Source: a virus
DNA length: 49,894 nt
Reading direction: 5' to 3' (one strand)
Virus record (IMG/VR): IMGVR_UViG_3300050821_005866
Span: 1 to 49,894 of that record
Under the pieces are notes generated by a model. That model was not told the DNA's origin and ran no database searches. It saw only the letters and a list, made by a program, of their open reading frames with translations. Positions 1 to 8,972 of the stretch are shown in pieces (the first letter of the stretch is position 1; every line of letters starts with the position of its first letter). A program made the translations under genes and the position numbers.

Positions 1-2859
1 CTGCGCGCGGATACGCACGGTTCCCTAAATATCACAGAGGGATCTTTCATCTTCGGTGTTTATTTTAATGGGCAAGGTGCAGGTGATAGTAGTATAACGC
101 TCGATCACGCACAAGTCATTAATGTCAATGCTCCTGCTCTTTACATAGCTAACGGACCTGAATTCGGGACGCCGTTCGGCTTTACCGTCAACTACTCGAC
201 ACTCTCCTCCTTCGGTGCACCTAACCCCGCAATCTTCGGCGCAGCTAATGGATACGACGCCACTATGGGATTCAATAATCTCAACGGTTCGACACCTACG
301 AGCAACAATATTGGTACGAATGGATACACGATCGGAAGTATCGCCCTAGATACAAATCCAGGAACGCTTGATGTTCAGGGACGTATCAGCTCCACAGGCA
401 ATGCTCTGAGCGGCGGTAGTGGTAATCTACAAGTCAATTCACAGGACCAAACTGCTCTATTCGAGTTGATTGCGAATAATGGCGGTGGCGGATTTACTCT
501 ACACAACGATAATAACGGACAAGATGTTATCCATGTCGATCCTAATGCGCCAGGATCTATCTTCATAGATAGTAGTGGTAAGGTAGATCTGTCCAACGGC
601 CTCAATGTCTCAGGTGCTTCACAGTTTGATAGTAACGCTATCTCTACAGATGGTGCGGGTAACTTAACTGTTTCAAGTCTTCACGTTCAGGCGACATCGG
701 GGAACCAGACTATAAGTCTAGGGGCATTCTCTCCAGGTGCGTGGCAGCTCTTTAGCGGTCCGGGTGGAGCTACTACTGGCTTTGGAATATTCAATTCAAT
801 CAGTGGATCATCTCCCTTTGACATCGACCCCAACGCCTTGAACGCTTCGTTACATCTGACCTCTTCGGGCGTCCAGTTCGATAATAATACGGCACATACC
901 GATGGCTCAGGCGATTTAATTGTCAAGCAATTATACGCATATGGTTATCAGGGTGTGAATGTTGCACCTACTACGGTAGGACAGGGTGCCATTCTCACGA
1001 TGAAGTCTCAAGATAATACTAGCCAGTATTATCTCAACGCCAATCCCGGTAGTGGCGGATTTAGCATTCTGAATAATGTCACGGGGTTATCTCCCTTTGT
1101 TATCACAGGGGCTGCTAATAACAATTCTCTCGTGGTCGATCAGGGTCGTGTTATCATCACGGGAAGCTCTACCGGAGGTTCTCCTAATGGTAGATTAGAT
1201 CTGGTCTCGCAGAGCGGACCTGGGTGGGATTTAATAACAAAAGATTCAGATGGAACATTCCACATTAATTTCTTGGGAAGTGGGTCTGATCAGTTTGAAT
1301 TGGATAGTGCGGGTAATCTAACTATCTTAGGTGATGTTAACGCCGGTGGGAATATAGCTGCTCAAAATCAGCTGCGCGCTGCTAACGGTAATTTCTTCGT
1401 GGATAGCTTCGGAAATATTATCCTCAACCCTGGTGCAGGCGGTGGTAATGTAACGGCCAAGTCATATAATCTCACTCAAGGTGAATCCCTCACATCTGTT
1501 ACTAATGGCGGACCAGATAATCAATATTACCTCAATATCTCTGGAATAAATCTCAGCAGTAATCCTAATTTCGCTCCGGGATTCATTCAAGTTCCTGACA
1601 TCAATCCCGTAACCGCGGGAGCAGGTAATATTGTTATCGCTGGATCAACTGGTAATGAAGTTGGTCCGAATATGCGCGGTCTCATCAATATCGCCGCACA
1701 AGCTGTTGCGAATGTAGGTCTTGCGGTATCTGGTGCAGGTAACGCCGGTGATGTAGTTGCTTCAGCTGGTTACACTGATTCCCTAGTGGGTGGTAACATT
1801 GCTCTCAGTACCGGAGAAAACTTCGGTGGTGCCTCCTTTGGCGTTCCAAATCCTCCGACGACATCTACGGCGGGCGGAGAGACGCTCACTCTGTCGATCA
1901 ACGGCGAGACTCCTTTTACGATCACATTTGGAGCGGACGCGAGCGGAGTAGCGATAGCTGCAGACATCCAAGCGCAAGTGCGTGCACATACTGCAGATAG
2001 TCCCTCTAATCAGTTTGCCTACAATGGGTTCACTGCATTCTACCAAAATTATCAATCCGGTCCGAACCCTCGCTATCTATTGAACGCTCCGGGCGATCCA
2101 TTCATCCTTAACCCAGGAAGTCCTACAATATCCTCGGTAGTCGTTACTACTGGTTTGTCTGCGCCGGACATCGCAGCTGGGTTACAACTTGGTGCAGGTA
2201 ACGGAGGGAATGAGTCATCAGGTGGAGTAGGTGGCTTCAGTGTAACTCTTGGTCAAGGAGACACTCCTCAGTTTGGTGGAAGCCTATCTTTCAACGGAGG
2301 GGGGCAGCTCTTCATTAATAGTAATGGAGGCTCAGGTAATGAGAATCCTGACTGCTTCATCTCATTAACGGGAAGCTACACGTGGCTTCTTAATTCTAAC
2401 TTCGGAAGTAGTGACTTCGAGATAGCTGATGGCGGTACTGGAAATGTTCCTTTCAGGATACAGACAGGGGCGCCTAATGACGTCATTCACATTACAGGTG
2501 CAGGAGCGGTAGGATTTAACACAGCTACTCCGACCGCCCTCGTGGATCTAGAAGCGATAGGTCTGGCGTTCCCTGCTATTAAGATCGTGGATGGAACGCA
2601 GGGCGCGGGTAAGGTTCTAACATCGGATAGCGGTGGAGTTGGAACGTGGCAGCCTCTTCCTCCCTCAGCGGACTCTAACGTACCTGTTAGTTCTGTAACA
2701 ACGTTTACAGTCACTCACAATCTTGGATACTACCCGCTAGTGCAGGTTATAGATAACGCAGGCTTTATGGTAATTCCTAATAGCGTTCAGCATACAGATG
2801 TCAACAACTTTACCGTGACATGGGCGACATCATTTACGGGTACTATCATCTACAGGTAA
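1..2859 (+). CDS. Tail fibre-type virion protein, 5' end outside window
   Basis: The frame is open from base 1, so the true start lies upstream; 952 codons are visible and an internal ATG at 265 is probably not the start. The protein is rich in Gly, Ser, Asn and Thr with no Cys-rich or enzymatic motif, as in trimeric beta-structured phage fibres. Roughly 70-residue units recur in the first half, built around 'SPFxI', 'GNLxV' and 'FxxN' segments. A C-type module sits at about residues 625-741. The end holds the fibre hallmark GKVLTSDSGG followed by a C-terminal domain starting HNLGYYPLVQVID, found at the tips of many phage fibres. It is followed after 3 nt by another fibre gene. The role, host attachment or side fibre, is inferred from composition and context; no receptor can be named. 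Confidence 0.8.
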   Translation: MRADTHGSLNITEGSFIFGVYFNGQGAGDSSITLDHAQVINVNAPALYIANGPEFGTPFGFTVNYSTLSSFGAPNPAIFGAANGYDATMGFNNLNGSTPTSNNIGTNGYTIGSIALDTNPGTLDVQGRISSTGNALSGGSGNLQVNSQDQTALFELIANNGGGGFTLHNDNNGQDVIHVDPNAPGSIFIDSSGKVDLSNGLNVSGASQFDSNAISTDGAGNLTVSSLHVQATSGNQTISLGAFSPGAWQLFSGPGGATTGFGIFNSISGSSPFDIDPNALNASLHLTSSGVQFDNNTAHTDGSGDLIVKQLYAYGYQGVNVAPTTVGQGAILTMKSQDNTSQYYLNANPGSGGFSILNNVTGLSPFVITGAANNNSLVVDQGRVIITGSSTGGSPNGRLDLVSQSGPGWDLITKDSDGTFHINFLGSGSDQFELDSAGNLTILGDVNAGGNIAAQNQLRAANGNFFVDSFGNIILNPGAGGGNVTAKSYNLTQGESLTSVTNGGPDNQYYLNISGINLSSNPNFAPGFIQVPDINPVTAGAGNIVIAGSTGNEVGPNMRGLINIAAQAVANVGLAVSGAGNAGDVVASAGYTDSLVGGNIALSTGENFGGASFGVPNPPTTSTAGGETLTLSINGETPFTITFGADASGVAIAADIQAQVRAHTADSPSNQFAYNGFTAFYQNYQSGPNPRYLLNAPGDPFILNPGSPTISSVVVTTGLSAPDIAAGLQLGAGNGGNESSGGVGGFSVTLGQGDTPQFGGSLSFNGGGQLFINSNGGSGNENPDCFISLTGSYTWLLNSNFGSSDFEIADGGTGNVPFRIQTGAPNDVIHITGAGAVGFNTATPTALVDLEAIGLAFPAIKIVDGTQGAGKVLTSDSGGVGTWQPLPPSADSNVPVSSVTTFTVTHNLGYYPLVQVIDNAGFMVIPNSVQHTDVNNFTVTWATSFTGTIIYR
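1873..2223 (+). repeat. C-type module copy 1 (in fibre)
   Basis: This segment of about 115 residues has the shared pattern: a LTLSINGETPFTITF strand pair, AADIQAQVRA helix, YLLNAPG strand, then a VVVTTGLSA..LQLGAGNGGNES ending. Related copies lie in the sheath, a baseplate protein, a fibre and the gene at 35767. The boundaries are approximate and were read by eye. Confidence 0.6.
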
Positions 2860-2862
2860 ACT

Positions 2863-5700
2863 ATGGAACTTAATGGATCTTTAAATATTGATGGGACGTT
2901 GAGTGGATCTCTAGTCCAGGGTAGCCCCTTGAATATAACGGCTGCTGCGTCTCCTACTGGAGGCGTCCCCGGCGGAGCCATTAATATAACTGGAGGAGAG
3001 GGTACGGGTAATCCTTCTTGTCCAGGAGGAGCGGTCAATATAAGTGGAGGGGATAGCTCAGGAACCAACTTTTCCGCGGGTGGAGCTGTCAATATAAACG
3101 GCGGAAATGGCACAGGCGGTGGTGCTGCAGATGGTGGTGGAAATATTATTCTTACCCCCGGAACAGGATCCGGTGGGGCTGCTAATGGTGAAGTTTCCGT
3201 TGTAGGAAATCTTACAGCGAGTGGGGCTATCAATTCCAATACGGCCTTCAGTCTCAATGGCTCTCCGCTCGCTCCTTCGTATCCGGTAGGTACTACTACT
3301 TCTACGTACACCGTTGGTACTGCTCCGGACGCGCTAGCTTTCGACGGCGTCAATATTTGGGTAGCAAACGAGAGTAGTAATAACGTCACCGTACTTAATG
3401 CCGTCACAGGTCTGCCAACTAGTTTTAGTCCTGTCGCAGCAGGTACAAACCCTGTTGCGTTAGCTTTCGACGGCGTCAATATGTGGATAGCGAACGCTAG
3501 TAGCAGTAACGTTACTGTCGTGAATGCGCTCACTGGTACTCCTACGGGATTTAGCCCAGTAACTGCGGGAAATGCTCCAGCTGGATTAGCATTTGATGGT
3601 ACGCATATGTGGGTTACCAATGCAGACAATGCGATGGGACGCGTCTATGTTTTCAACGTATCTGATGGCTCCGCAGCTTTCGGTCCTATTAGCGTTGGAG
3701 CGTATCCGCAACCAATAGCATTTGATGGCACAGATATGTGGGTTGGGGTACAGAATAGTTCGCCAGATCCATCTCTAGTGAAAATAAGTACTACCGGCAC
3801 TGTATTGGGTACCTTCTACATTACATACCAGGGTGGGAGTTTTTATCCTTCTGCTATAGCGTTTGATGGTATCAATATGTGGGTTTCTAGCTACAATAGC
3901 GCGTTCGTCATCGTAGTAAATTCTGCAGGAAGTACTGTAGCGGAATACGCTAGCGGTACTTTCCATAGTGTCGCTATCGCATATGACGGTACAGATATGT
4001 GGGTAGCTAACGCTACGTCTAGTCATGTCGTTCAGCTCGATATGCAGGGGAATATTCTTGGTACCTTTACGGTAGGTACTTCTCCTGTTGCGCTGGTATT
4101 CGATGGTAATAACATGTGGGTTGCCAATGCAGGAAGCAACAATGTTATGAAGTTGGTAGATCGCCCGTTTCAGGGTCCTATAACTAGACTAGATGCCTTT
4201 GCGCTCTCATCAAAAGGTCTTTTACCACCCGCAGGAGCGGCTGGAGGAGATTTAACAGGCGCGTATCCTAATCCGATAGTAGTGAGTGCTGCTGGCAACT
4301 TTACGGTTGGCGGCCTTCTAGATGTTTCTTCTCCAACAGCCTCGATAGCTATCCTGGGGACAACGAGTTCGAGTGGATCTCCTGTCACCCAATTTGAGTG
4401 GCCGGGCTCAAATTCCAATAACTATCAATTACAATTCTTCAATAACAATACGGCTGTAGCTTACATAGAGGGTATTTCAACGGCAAATGGAAGTGGTCTA
4501 CAACTTCTGGGAGGGGGTTCAGGTGCTCCCGCGATTCAGATCGCGTACACTAACCAAGTAGGTATCGGTGTTGCCCCCGATGGAAACCTTCTCTCTGTTG
4601 CGGGCACCACTTCTCTGGATAGCGGTAGTATTACCACTAGTGGCTCCGGCTCTCTCACTGCGGCTAATACTCTTTTCGCCCAGACGCTCGAGAATCCCAC
4701 TCTCGGCAATACTCTCAGTATTTTCACAGCAGGCGCACTAGTTTCGGGTAATACTGGGGATATTAATATAAGACCCGGGATCACTCAGACCGCCGTAGAC
4801 ATTGCAGGCAGTGTAGGTATATTCGGTGGAGAATCTGGGGCTAACGGTGGATTGGCCGGAGGGGTTACTGTCTCATCAGGTCCCGCAGCCGGTGGAACCG
4901 TGCAGGGGTCGAGTCTCGTCCTCGCTCCTACTCCGGGAACGTTCGCGTCGGGATCATCCGCCACTCTTTCCGCAGGAGGGGATGGCTTTACGGGAGATAC
5001 GGGAGCGGTAGTCACACTCAATCCTGGACAAAATCCGGGAGGAGGTGGATCCGCCATTATCTCAGGTGGGAATGGTAACGGAAGGGCTGGTGGAAATATT
5101 CATCTTGTGCCGGGAACCGGATCCTCAACTGGACAAGTCGCTATCATTGATGGGACTCAAGGTACAGGAAAAGTCTTAACTAGTGATGCCTCGGGTAATG
5201 CTAGCTGGCAAACTCCCACAGGTGGAATCACCCCTGTAGTCTACACACCATCGTCAGTAGACACTATCACGATCCCTCTCACCGCCGGTGTAACGTACGA
5301 TATCCGAATCACTCTCAATATGGTAGGGCAGGGCCTTCAGCTGCAGGCGTTGGTAAACGGAGATATAGGAGCTAATGTTTTTGGTTCGCAGGGGGAATAC
5401 TCCGCTGGGGGAACTTCTGGAATTTTTAATCCAGGCCCCTCGAATAGTATGACGCTACTTCCGAGTGCCAGCGCTACTGGTCCTATCAGCTTGAGTATAG
5501 ACTTGAGTTCAGTCACTGCATCTGGCCCTTCTACTGCAGGAATGTTACAGTGGGAAGGCATCGTTCCTCAGGGCGCTTACTGGGTCTCTGCCGGGGCAGT
5601 TCACAACGATGGTACTGCTACTCCTGTCACATCTCTAGTTATTCAGACTAATGATAATTCTCTGTTCTCTGGAAAGATCGTTGTAACGCCTCTAGGATAA
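2863..5700 (+). CDS. Tail fibre with seven-bladed beta-propeller
   Basis: This 945-residue protein starts 3 nt after the previous stop, with AGGT upstream. Residues 1-110 are Gly-rich repeats of the INITGGEGTG type. Residues 147-433 hold seven tandem units with the core (A/V)FDGxxMWVAN, which read as a closed seven-bladed propeller of the NHL/YncE/Vgb type. A fibre-repeat linker GGDLTGAYPNPIV follows near residue 460, then more Gly/Ser-rich beta repeats, GKVLTSDASGNASWQ near residue 770, and a compact C-terminal domain of about 160 residues. Propellers often bind ligands, so a receptor- or glycan-binding role is a reasonable inference. No hydrolase residues are evident. It is probably co-expressed with the upstream fibre. 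Confidence 0.82.
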   Translation: MELNGSLNIDGTLSGSLVQGSPLNITAAASPTGGVPGGAINITGGEGTGNPSCPGGAVNISGGDSSGTNFSAGGAVNINGGNGTGGGAADGGGNIILTPGTGSGGAANGEVSVVGNLTASGAINSNTAFSLNGSPLAPSYPVGTTTSTYTVGTAPDALAFDGVNIWVANESSNNVTVLNAVTGLPTSFSPVAAGTNPVALAFDGVNMWIANASSSNVTVVNALTGTPTGFSPVTAGNAPAGLAFDGTHMWVTNADNAMGRVYVFNVSDGSAAFGPISVGAYPQPIAFDGTDMWVGVQNSSPDPSLVKISTTGTVLGTFYITYQGGSFYPSAIAFDGINMWVSSYNSAFVIVVNSAGSTVAEYASGTFHSVAIAYDGTDMWVANATSSHVVQLDMQGNILGTFTVGTSPVALVFDGNNMWVANAGSNNVMKLVDRPFQGPITRLDAFALSSKGLLPPAGAAGGDLTGAYPNPIVVSAAGNFTVGGLLDVSSPTASIAILGTTSSSGSPVTQFEWPGSNSNNYQLQFFNNNTAVAYIEGISTANGSGLQLLGGGSGAPAIQIAYTNQVGIGVAPDGNLLSVAGTTSLDSGSITTSGSGSLTAANTLFAQTLENPTLGNTLSIFTAGALVSGNTGDINIRPGITQTAVDIAGSVGIFGGESGANGGLAGGVTVSSGPAAGGTVQGSSLVLAPTPGTFASGSSATLSAGGDGFTGDTGAVVTLNPGQNPGGGGSAIISGGNGNGRAGGNIHLVPGTGSSTGQVAIIDGTQGTGKVLTSDASGNASWQTPTGGITPVVYTPSSVDTITIPLTAGVTYDIRITLNMVGQGLQLQALVNGDIGANVFGSQGEYSAGGTSGIFNPGPSNSMTLLPSASATGPISLSIDLSSVTASGPSTAGMLQWEGIVPQGAYWVSAGAVHNDGTATPVTSLVIQTNDNSLFSGKIVVTPLG
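3301..4160 (+). repeat. Seven tandem propeller blades
   Basis: Seven units of about 38-45 residues each carry a FDGxxMWV or FDGxxIWV core (one reads AYDGTDMWV) and mostly begin with VGTxP. The count of seven matches a closed ring. The DNA copies have diverged, so the expansion is not recent. Confidence 0.85.
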
Positions 5701-5703
5701 TTT

Positions 5704-6258
5704 ATGGTAAACTGCGAGTGTCGTGATCATAACCGTATGCATGTGCATTGCAACAACCACTGTGCTTTTTGCTTTGAACGTAAGTGGAGTGATCAGGAGA
5801 GAAGGCTCGTTCGTGATTCTCTGATTCTCATGCCGGAACGATTTAGAGCTACTGCTAACGACGAACGTGTTTTGATGTTTCTTGAAACAGTCGTTGCGGA
5901 TATCAATGCTATTCCTCCATCGGAAGATCTTCATATCAACGATCTATCTCCCTTCGTCATTCCTATAGTTAGATTTGGCGCTAGCCTATATGCGCAGATC
6001 TTTCAACAGATGGGTGCGACAATCGACGACTTCACCTGGAGTGATCAGGGTATAACTGTCGCCATCGATCAGACTGCCCGAATTAATACGTCCCTAGTTA
6101 ATACCGGCAAAGCCTATGAGCGCATGCTCGTCAACTACAAGAAGACCAGAGTCATCGCACAGGGTGGACGCGGATTAGGTACCCCTCGCTATCAGTCACA
6201 GCTTGGACAATTTTTAAAGATTGCGCTCGGAAGCTCATTCTTATTCAACTCTTTCTAA
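5704..6258 (+). CDS. Small virion-region protein with N-terminal zinc motif
   Basis: This 184-residue protein begins 3 nt after the fibre stop, with AGGA upstream. The first 25 residues hold a dense Cys/His cluster (CECRDHNRMHVHCNNHC and then CAFC) that looks like a metal-binding knuckle. The rest is mixed alpha/beta without a motif I recognise. It is the last gene before the promoter at 6379, so it probably ends the fibre transcription unit. The family is unknown; a structural or assembly role is only suggested by location. Confidence 0.65.
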   Translation: MVNCECRDHNRMHVHCNNHCAFCFERKWSDQERRLVRDSLILMPERFRATANDERVLMFLETVVADINAIPPSEDLHINDLSPFVIPIVRFGASLYAQIFQQMGATIDDFTWSDQGITVAIDQTARINTSLVNTGKAYERMLVNYKKTRVIAQGGRGLGTPRYQSQLGQFLKIALGSSFLFNSF

Positions 6259-6378
6259 TTAGTATCGTTGCATCGATTCATTGTTTTGCTCTGATGTCTC
6301 AACGTTTACGAGCGTATAAGCAAGTGTTAATCAGCTGATGTTAATTAATAAATGCGTTAAATTGTCGCGGCGAAAAAT

Positions 6379-6408
6379 TTGACAGATTTAGTATAGACCG
6401 TTTATAAT
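6379..6408 (+). promoter_or_regulatory. Consensus sigma70-type promoter
   Basis: TTGACA at 6379-6384 and TATAAT at 6403-6408 are perfect consensus hexamers separated by 18 nt. They sit in the 165-nt gap before the gene at 6424, so transcription should start near 6415 and run into the tail operon. A 10-bp palindrome ATCAGCTGAT lies upstream, near 6330-6340, and could be an operator, though nothing else supports that. Confidence 0.8.
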
Positions 6409-6423
6409 AGCGAACAGGATACT

Positions 6424-6900
6424 ATGGAAAAACTAGCCAAGTTGAGTTCAAAAGAAGAGTCCGGTGAACAGAGTCTTAGTGGATTATTTCGAATCACTAT
6501 GGACGTCACGCTTACTGATCAGCAGGTTGATGTTCTTAAAGCTTCCTTAAAAGCTCTAGGCGACATCGAAGATATGACCATCGAAAGGCATGCTTCTGAG
6601 TCTCCTTTTAATATTGGCGACACGGTCGAGCTAACATCTGAATTCACGTGCGACAAATCCATCTACCAAGATTCTCATGGTAATCTAGTGATCTCCGACA
6701 AACCTGTGACAGGTAGTGTCGAGAAGATTGGTGAGTTTAGAGTTAGTCTGCCGGCGGGTACTACTGCTGAAGTTAACCGGAAATCGATTAATGGTTCTGT
6801 AGAAGTACTTTTTACTGGTGAATCCATTTATTTAGATGACATCAGTAGAATTGCTTATTTAGGGATTATGGAATTACCTGTTTCACTACTGGCTAAATAA
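6424..6900 (+). CDS. Hypothetical protein, first gene of tail operon
   Basis: This 158-residue protein is the first gene after the promoter at 6379, with AGGA upstream of the ATG. It has an acidic/polar N-terminus, a predicted helix near residues 30-50 (DQQVDVLKASLKAL), then a beta-rich body with a segment FNIGDTVELTSEF that resembles the opening strands of an SH3-like barrel. I do not recognise the family. It overlaps the next start by 1 nt, so it is translationally coupled to the structural genes. Confidence 0.65.
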   Translation: MEKLAKLSSKEESGEQSLSGLFRITMDVTLTDQQVDVLKASLKALGDIEDMTIERHASESPFNIGDTVELTSEFTCDKSIYQDSHGNLVISDKPVTGSVEKIGEFRVSLPAGTTAEVNRKSINGSVEVLFTGESIYLDDISRIAYLGIMELPVSLLAK

Positions 6901-7490
6901 TGCTTGTTCCTACTCCTGTCTTTGGCGTATCCGTTGAGAATTTACTCGCTGGGCGCAGGATGCTCGTCGAGTGGGATCTCAGCCCATTAGCGCAGGGTAT
7001 CACGCAGTACACCGTTTGGCGTTCAACGCAAGAGTATCAGGGTTTTGAGAAGATTGCGACTATAAATTCTCCCACTTACCAGTTCATTGATAAGGTCCCT
7101 TATACGTTCGGCGTTATTTTCTTTTATAAGGTTCTCGCGGTAAACGCTTCAGGTGTCTCAAGCGATATCAAACAGTCTAATGCTGTGTCGGATCAGACGT
7201 TTGACGACTTCGAAGAGAAACCGTTTAGAGCTACCACTTTACAATTTGATGCACTAGTAACGAATGAGACTCCTGGCGGAAACGTCGATGGAGTCAATAA
7301 AACTTTTACAACCGCTAACTTGTTTAGATTTGGCAGCTTGCAGGTTTTCCTCAATGGCATCAATCGTATCAACGCAGACTCAAATGCTACCGTTGTAGAT
7401 TATACCGAGGGTACTAATCAGATGTCGTTTACGTTTTCGAACGCACCTTCGCAGAACGATATCATTGTCGTGAGTTATCTTAAACTGTAA
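6900..7490 (+). CDS. Fibronectin III-like virion protein
   Basis: Residues 5-95 read as an Fn3/Ig-like sandwich: VEWDLSP, the YTVWRST strand, FEKIATI and FFYKVLAVNASGVSS are typical strand signatures. Residues 110-196 form a second beta domain with TFTTAN, SLQVFLNG and IIVVSYLKL, a common add-on in phage structural proteins. The stop overlaps the next ATG (TAATG). It is probably a neck, baseplate or decoration component; its position before the tail terminator favours a neck or head-tail joining site. Confidence 0.68.
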   Translation: MLVPTPVFGVSVENLLAGRRMLVEWDLSPLAQGITQYTVWRSTQEYQGFEKIATINSPTYQFIDKVPYTFGVIFFYKVLAVNASGVSSDIKQSNAVSDQTFDDFEEKPFRATTLQFDALVTNETPGGNVDGVNKTFTTANLFRFGSLQVFLNGINRINADSNATVVDYTEGTNQMSFTFSNAPSQNDIIVVSYLKL

Positions 7491-8095
7491 TGGCACACCT
7501 CCAGATACTTCCCGCAGTCAACGATAGACATGATCCGCTTGTCGAAAGATTCCTCGACATGCGCGAAAAACTCCGCTGGATGTTAGCGATGGGCGGAGAG
7601 AGGGTTCTTCTTTATAAGAGATTGTACTCTGGAACACTATCTCCTTATTATGATCCTATACGAAAGACTGTGCAGTCGAGTCCGGATGATAATATTGGAT
7701 TCGGTACCCCTTTCGTCGGCGGTTATTATGGACCGTTCGATATTTTCGTGAGTTTGAAGACAGGAGGGATTCCTCAGGTGATCACGTCGTATGATCAGGG
7801 CTTGCGGAGGACTTTTAACGCGGTTGGTAACTGGGCTCTCTGGGAGCCTCAACTGAACAACAAAGATTTTATCGTACGTAGAAATAATCAGAGATTGTGG
7901 GTTACTGAAGTAGAAATTTCAAAGTGGAGACATCACATTCTTCATTTCGGATTTAACACGACAGAAATTGAGCGCAGCAATATCATTTATAATATTCCAA
8001 TTACGGGGTTGGCCGACAATCAGACAGGTTTGACGTGTCCGATAACTCCGATGCCTATGTCGCCGCCGCTACCTATATCTGAAGTACAAGTTTAA
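7490..8095 (+). CDS. Probable neck/head-tail connector protein
   Basis: This 201-residue protein overlaps both neighbours by 1 nt. It has a basic N-terminal helix (VERFLDMREKLRWML) and a Trp/Tyr-rich body, and ends in a Pro-rich tail PITPMPMSPPLP. No enzymatic motif is visible. Position between the Fn3-like protein and the tail terminator-like protein suggests a neck or tail-completion function. I do not recognise the sequence itself, so the assignment rests on gene order. Confidence 0.6.
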   Translation: MAHLQILPAVNDRHDPLVERFLDMREKLRWMLAMGGERVLLYKRLYSGTLSPYYDPIRKTVQSSPDDNIGFGTPFVGGYYGPFDIFVSLKTGGIPQVITSYDQGLRRTFNAVGNWALWEPQLNNKDFIVRRNNQRLWVTEVEISKWRHHILHFGFNTTEIERSNIIYNIPITGLADNQTGLTCPITPMPMSPPLPISEVQV

Positions 8096-8952
8096 TGACA
8101 AACTACTCATGGCTGGGGCCGATCATCATCAGACGTGTTCGGGATGCGATCGTCCTGAACTTGCGTAGACAATTTCTGTACGATACGACATATCCATACG
8201 TAGAGACGTTATCGTTTACCCCTTTAGCTGGGCTCGTAGCAGTTGTTAACGAATCACCTTTTGTTGTAGGTACTGCTACTAATTTCACTACCGGTTTACA
8301 AGCGGGAAATAGAGTACAATTCGGAAGTGATGCTAGCGCTTACTATATTTTATCGGTAACCGACTCTACTCATTTAGAGTTGACAACCAATTATACGGGC
8401 GTGACTAACTCTAGTACTTCCGTAAGTTTTGGTAGTCCTACGGTCAATTTCGATTGTACAAGAATTACGATCAATGATGCGACGCCTCAAGATTATTACT
8501 ACTTACCGACGATCACAGTAATGACCGCGCAGGGCGACGAGACTCGTTTCTTGCAGGAAGATTTTTTCGAAGAGTTCACAGATGTCAACGGAAACCAAAG
8601 TGAGCGCCGCGGTGCTCCAATGGAGATTATCGTAACCATAGAAGCGTTGGGTTTAGACACTATCACGCGAGATCAATTGGTGGATCGTTTGTATGAGAAA
8701 TTTAAAATTCTCACAACTGATCTCGCACAAAATGGTATAGGTATCCTCAAGACGTCGATACCTCCAGATAGCCGTAAATTTGAAAATGATCGTTGGTACT
8801 ACACTTCGAGCGTAGTGATGCGTATGTACGCAGAATGGCTTGATGAGAATATCACGCCGCCGAATACATCGTTAACAGGTATTGGTAGCGTTATCTATAC
8901 ACCACCGCCGAATGGAATTATTCAGCGCTTCGATTTAAAGCAAGGGCTTTAA
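8095..8952 (+). CDS. Tail terminator/sheath-completion-like protein with inserted module
   Basis: This 285-residue protein lies directly before the sheath gene, the usual place of tail terminator or completion proteins. An N-terminal helix (IIIRRVRDAIVLNLRRQF) is followed at residues 46-112 by a B-type module, then a C-terminal alpha/beta part with VTIEALGLDTITRDQLVDRL and KILTTDLAQNGIGILK. The B module seems to be inserted into a core of about 215 residues. Start and stop overlap the previous gene by 1 nt. The specific name is an inference from synteny. Confidence 0.62.
   Translation: MTNYSWLGPIIIRRVRDAIVLNLRRQFLYDTTYPYVETLSFTPLAGLVAVVNESPFVVGTATNFTTGLQAGNRVQFGSDASAYYILSVTDSTHLELTTNYTGVTNSSTSVSFGSPTVNFDCTRITINDATPQDYYYLPTITVMTAQGDETRFLQEDFFEEFTDVNGNQSERRGAPMEIIVTIEALGLDTITRDQLVDRLYEKFKILTTDLAQNGIGILKTSIPPDSRKFENDRWYYTSSVVMRMYAEWLDENITPPNTSLTGIGSVIYTPPPNGIIQRFDLKQGL
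8230..8430 (+). repeat. B-type module copy 1
   Basis: About 65 residues with the pattern V.VVN.SPFVVGTAT.FT..L..G..VQF...YYI.SV.D.T.L.L...YTGVTN. Four further copies lie in three other genes of this window. The end LTTNYTGVTN is identical to the copy at 46884, although the codons differ. Confidence 0.75.
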
Positions 8953-8972
8953 AAAATTTAGGAGACAATAAC
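8947..8972 (+). promoter_or_regulatory. AT-rich leader and strong ribosome site of sheath
   Basis: The short gap before the sheath reads TTTAAAAAATTTAGGAGA and ends 8 nt before ATG. Nearly the same string precedes the gene at 34465. It gives a strong Shine-Dalgarno (AGGAGA) in a region where most starts rely on coupling, fitting a protein needed in high copy. Confidence 0.6.

Noticed and set aside
6259-6378. Search for a terminator closing the fibre unit before the 6379 promoter
   Set aside because: Only a 4-bp stem TCGC/GCGA and the ATCAGCTGAT palindrome were found, without a T-run.
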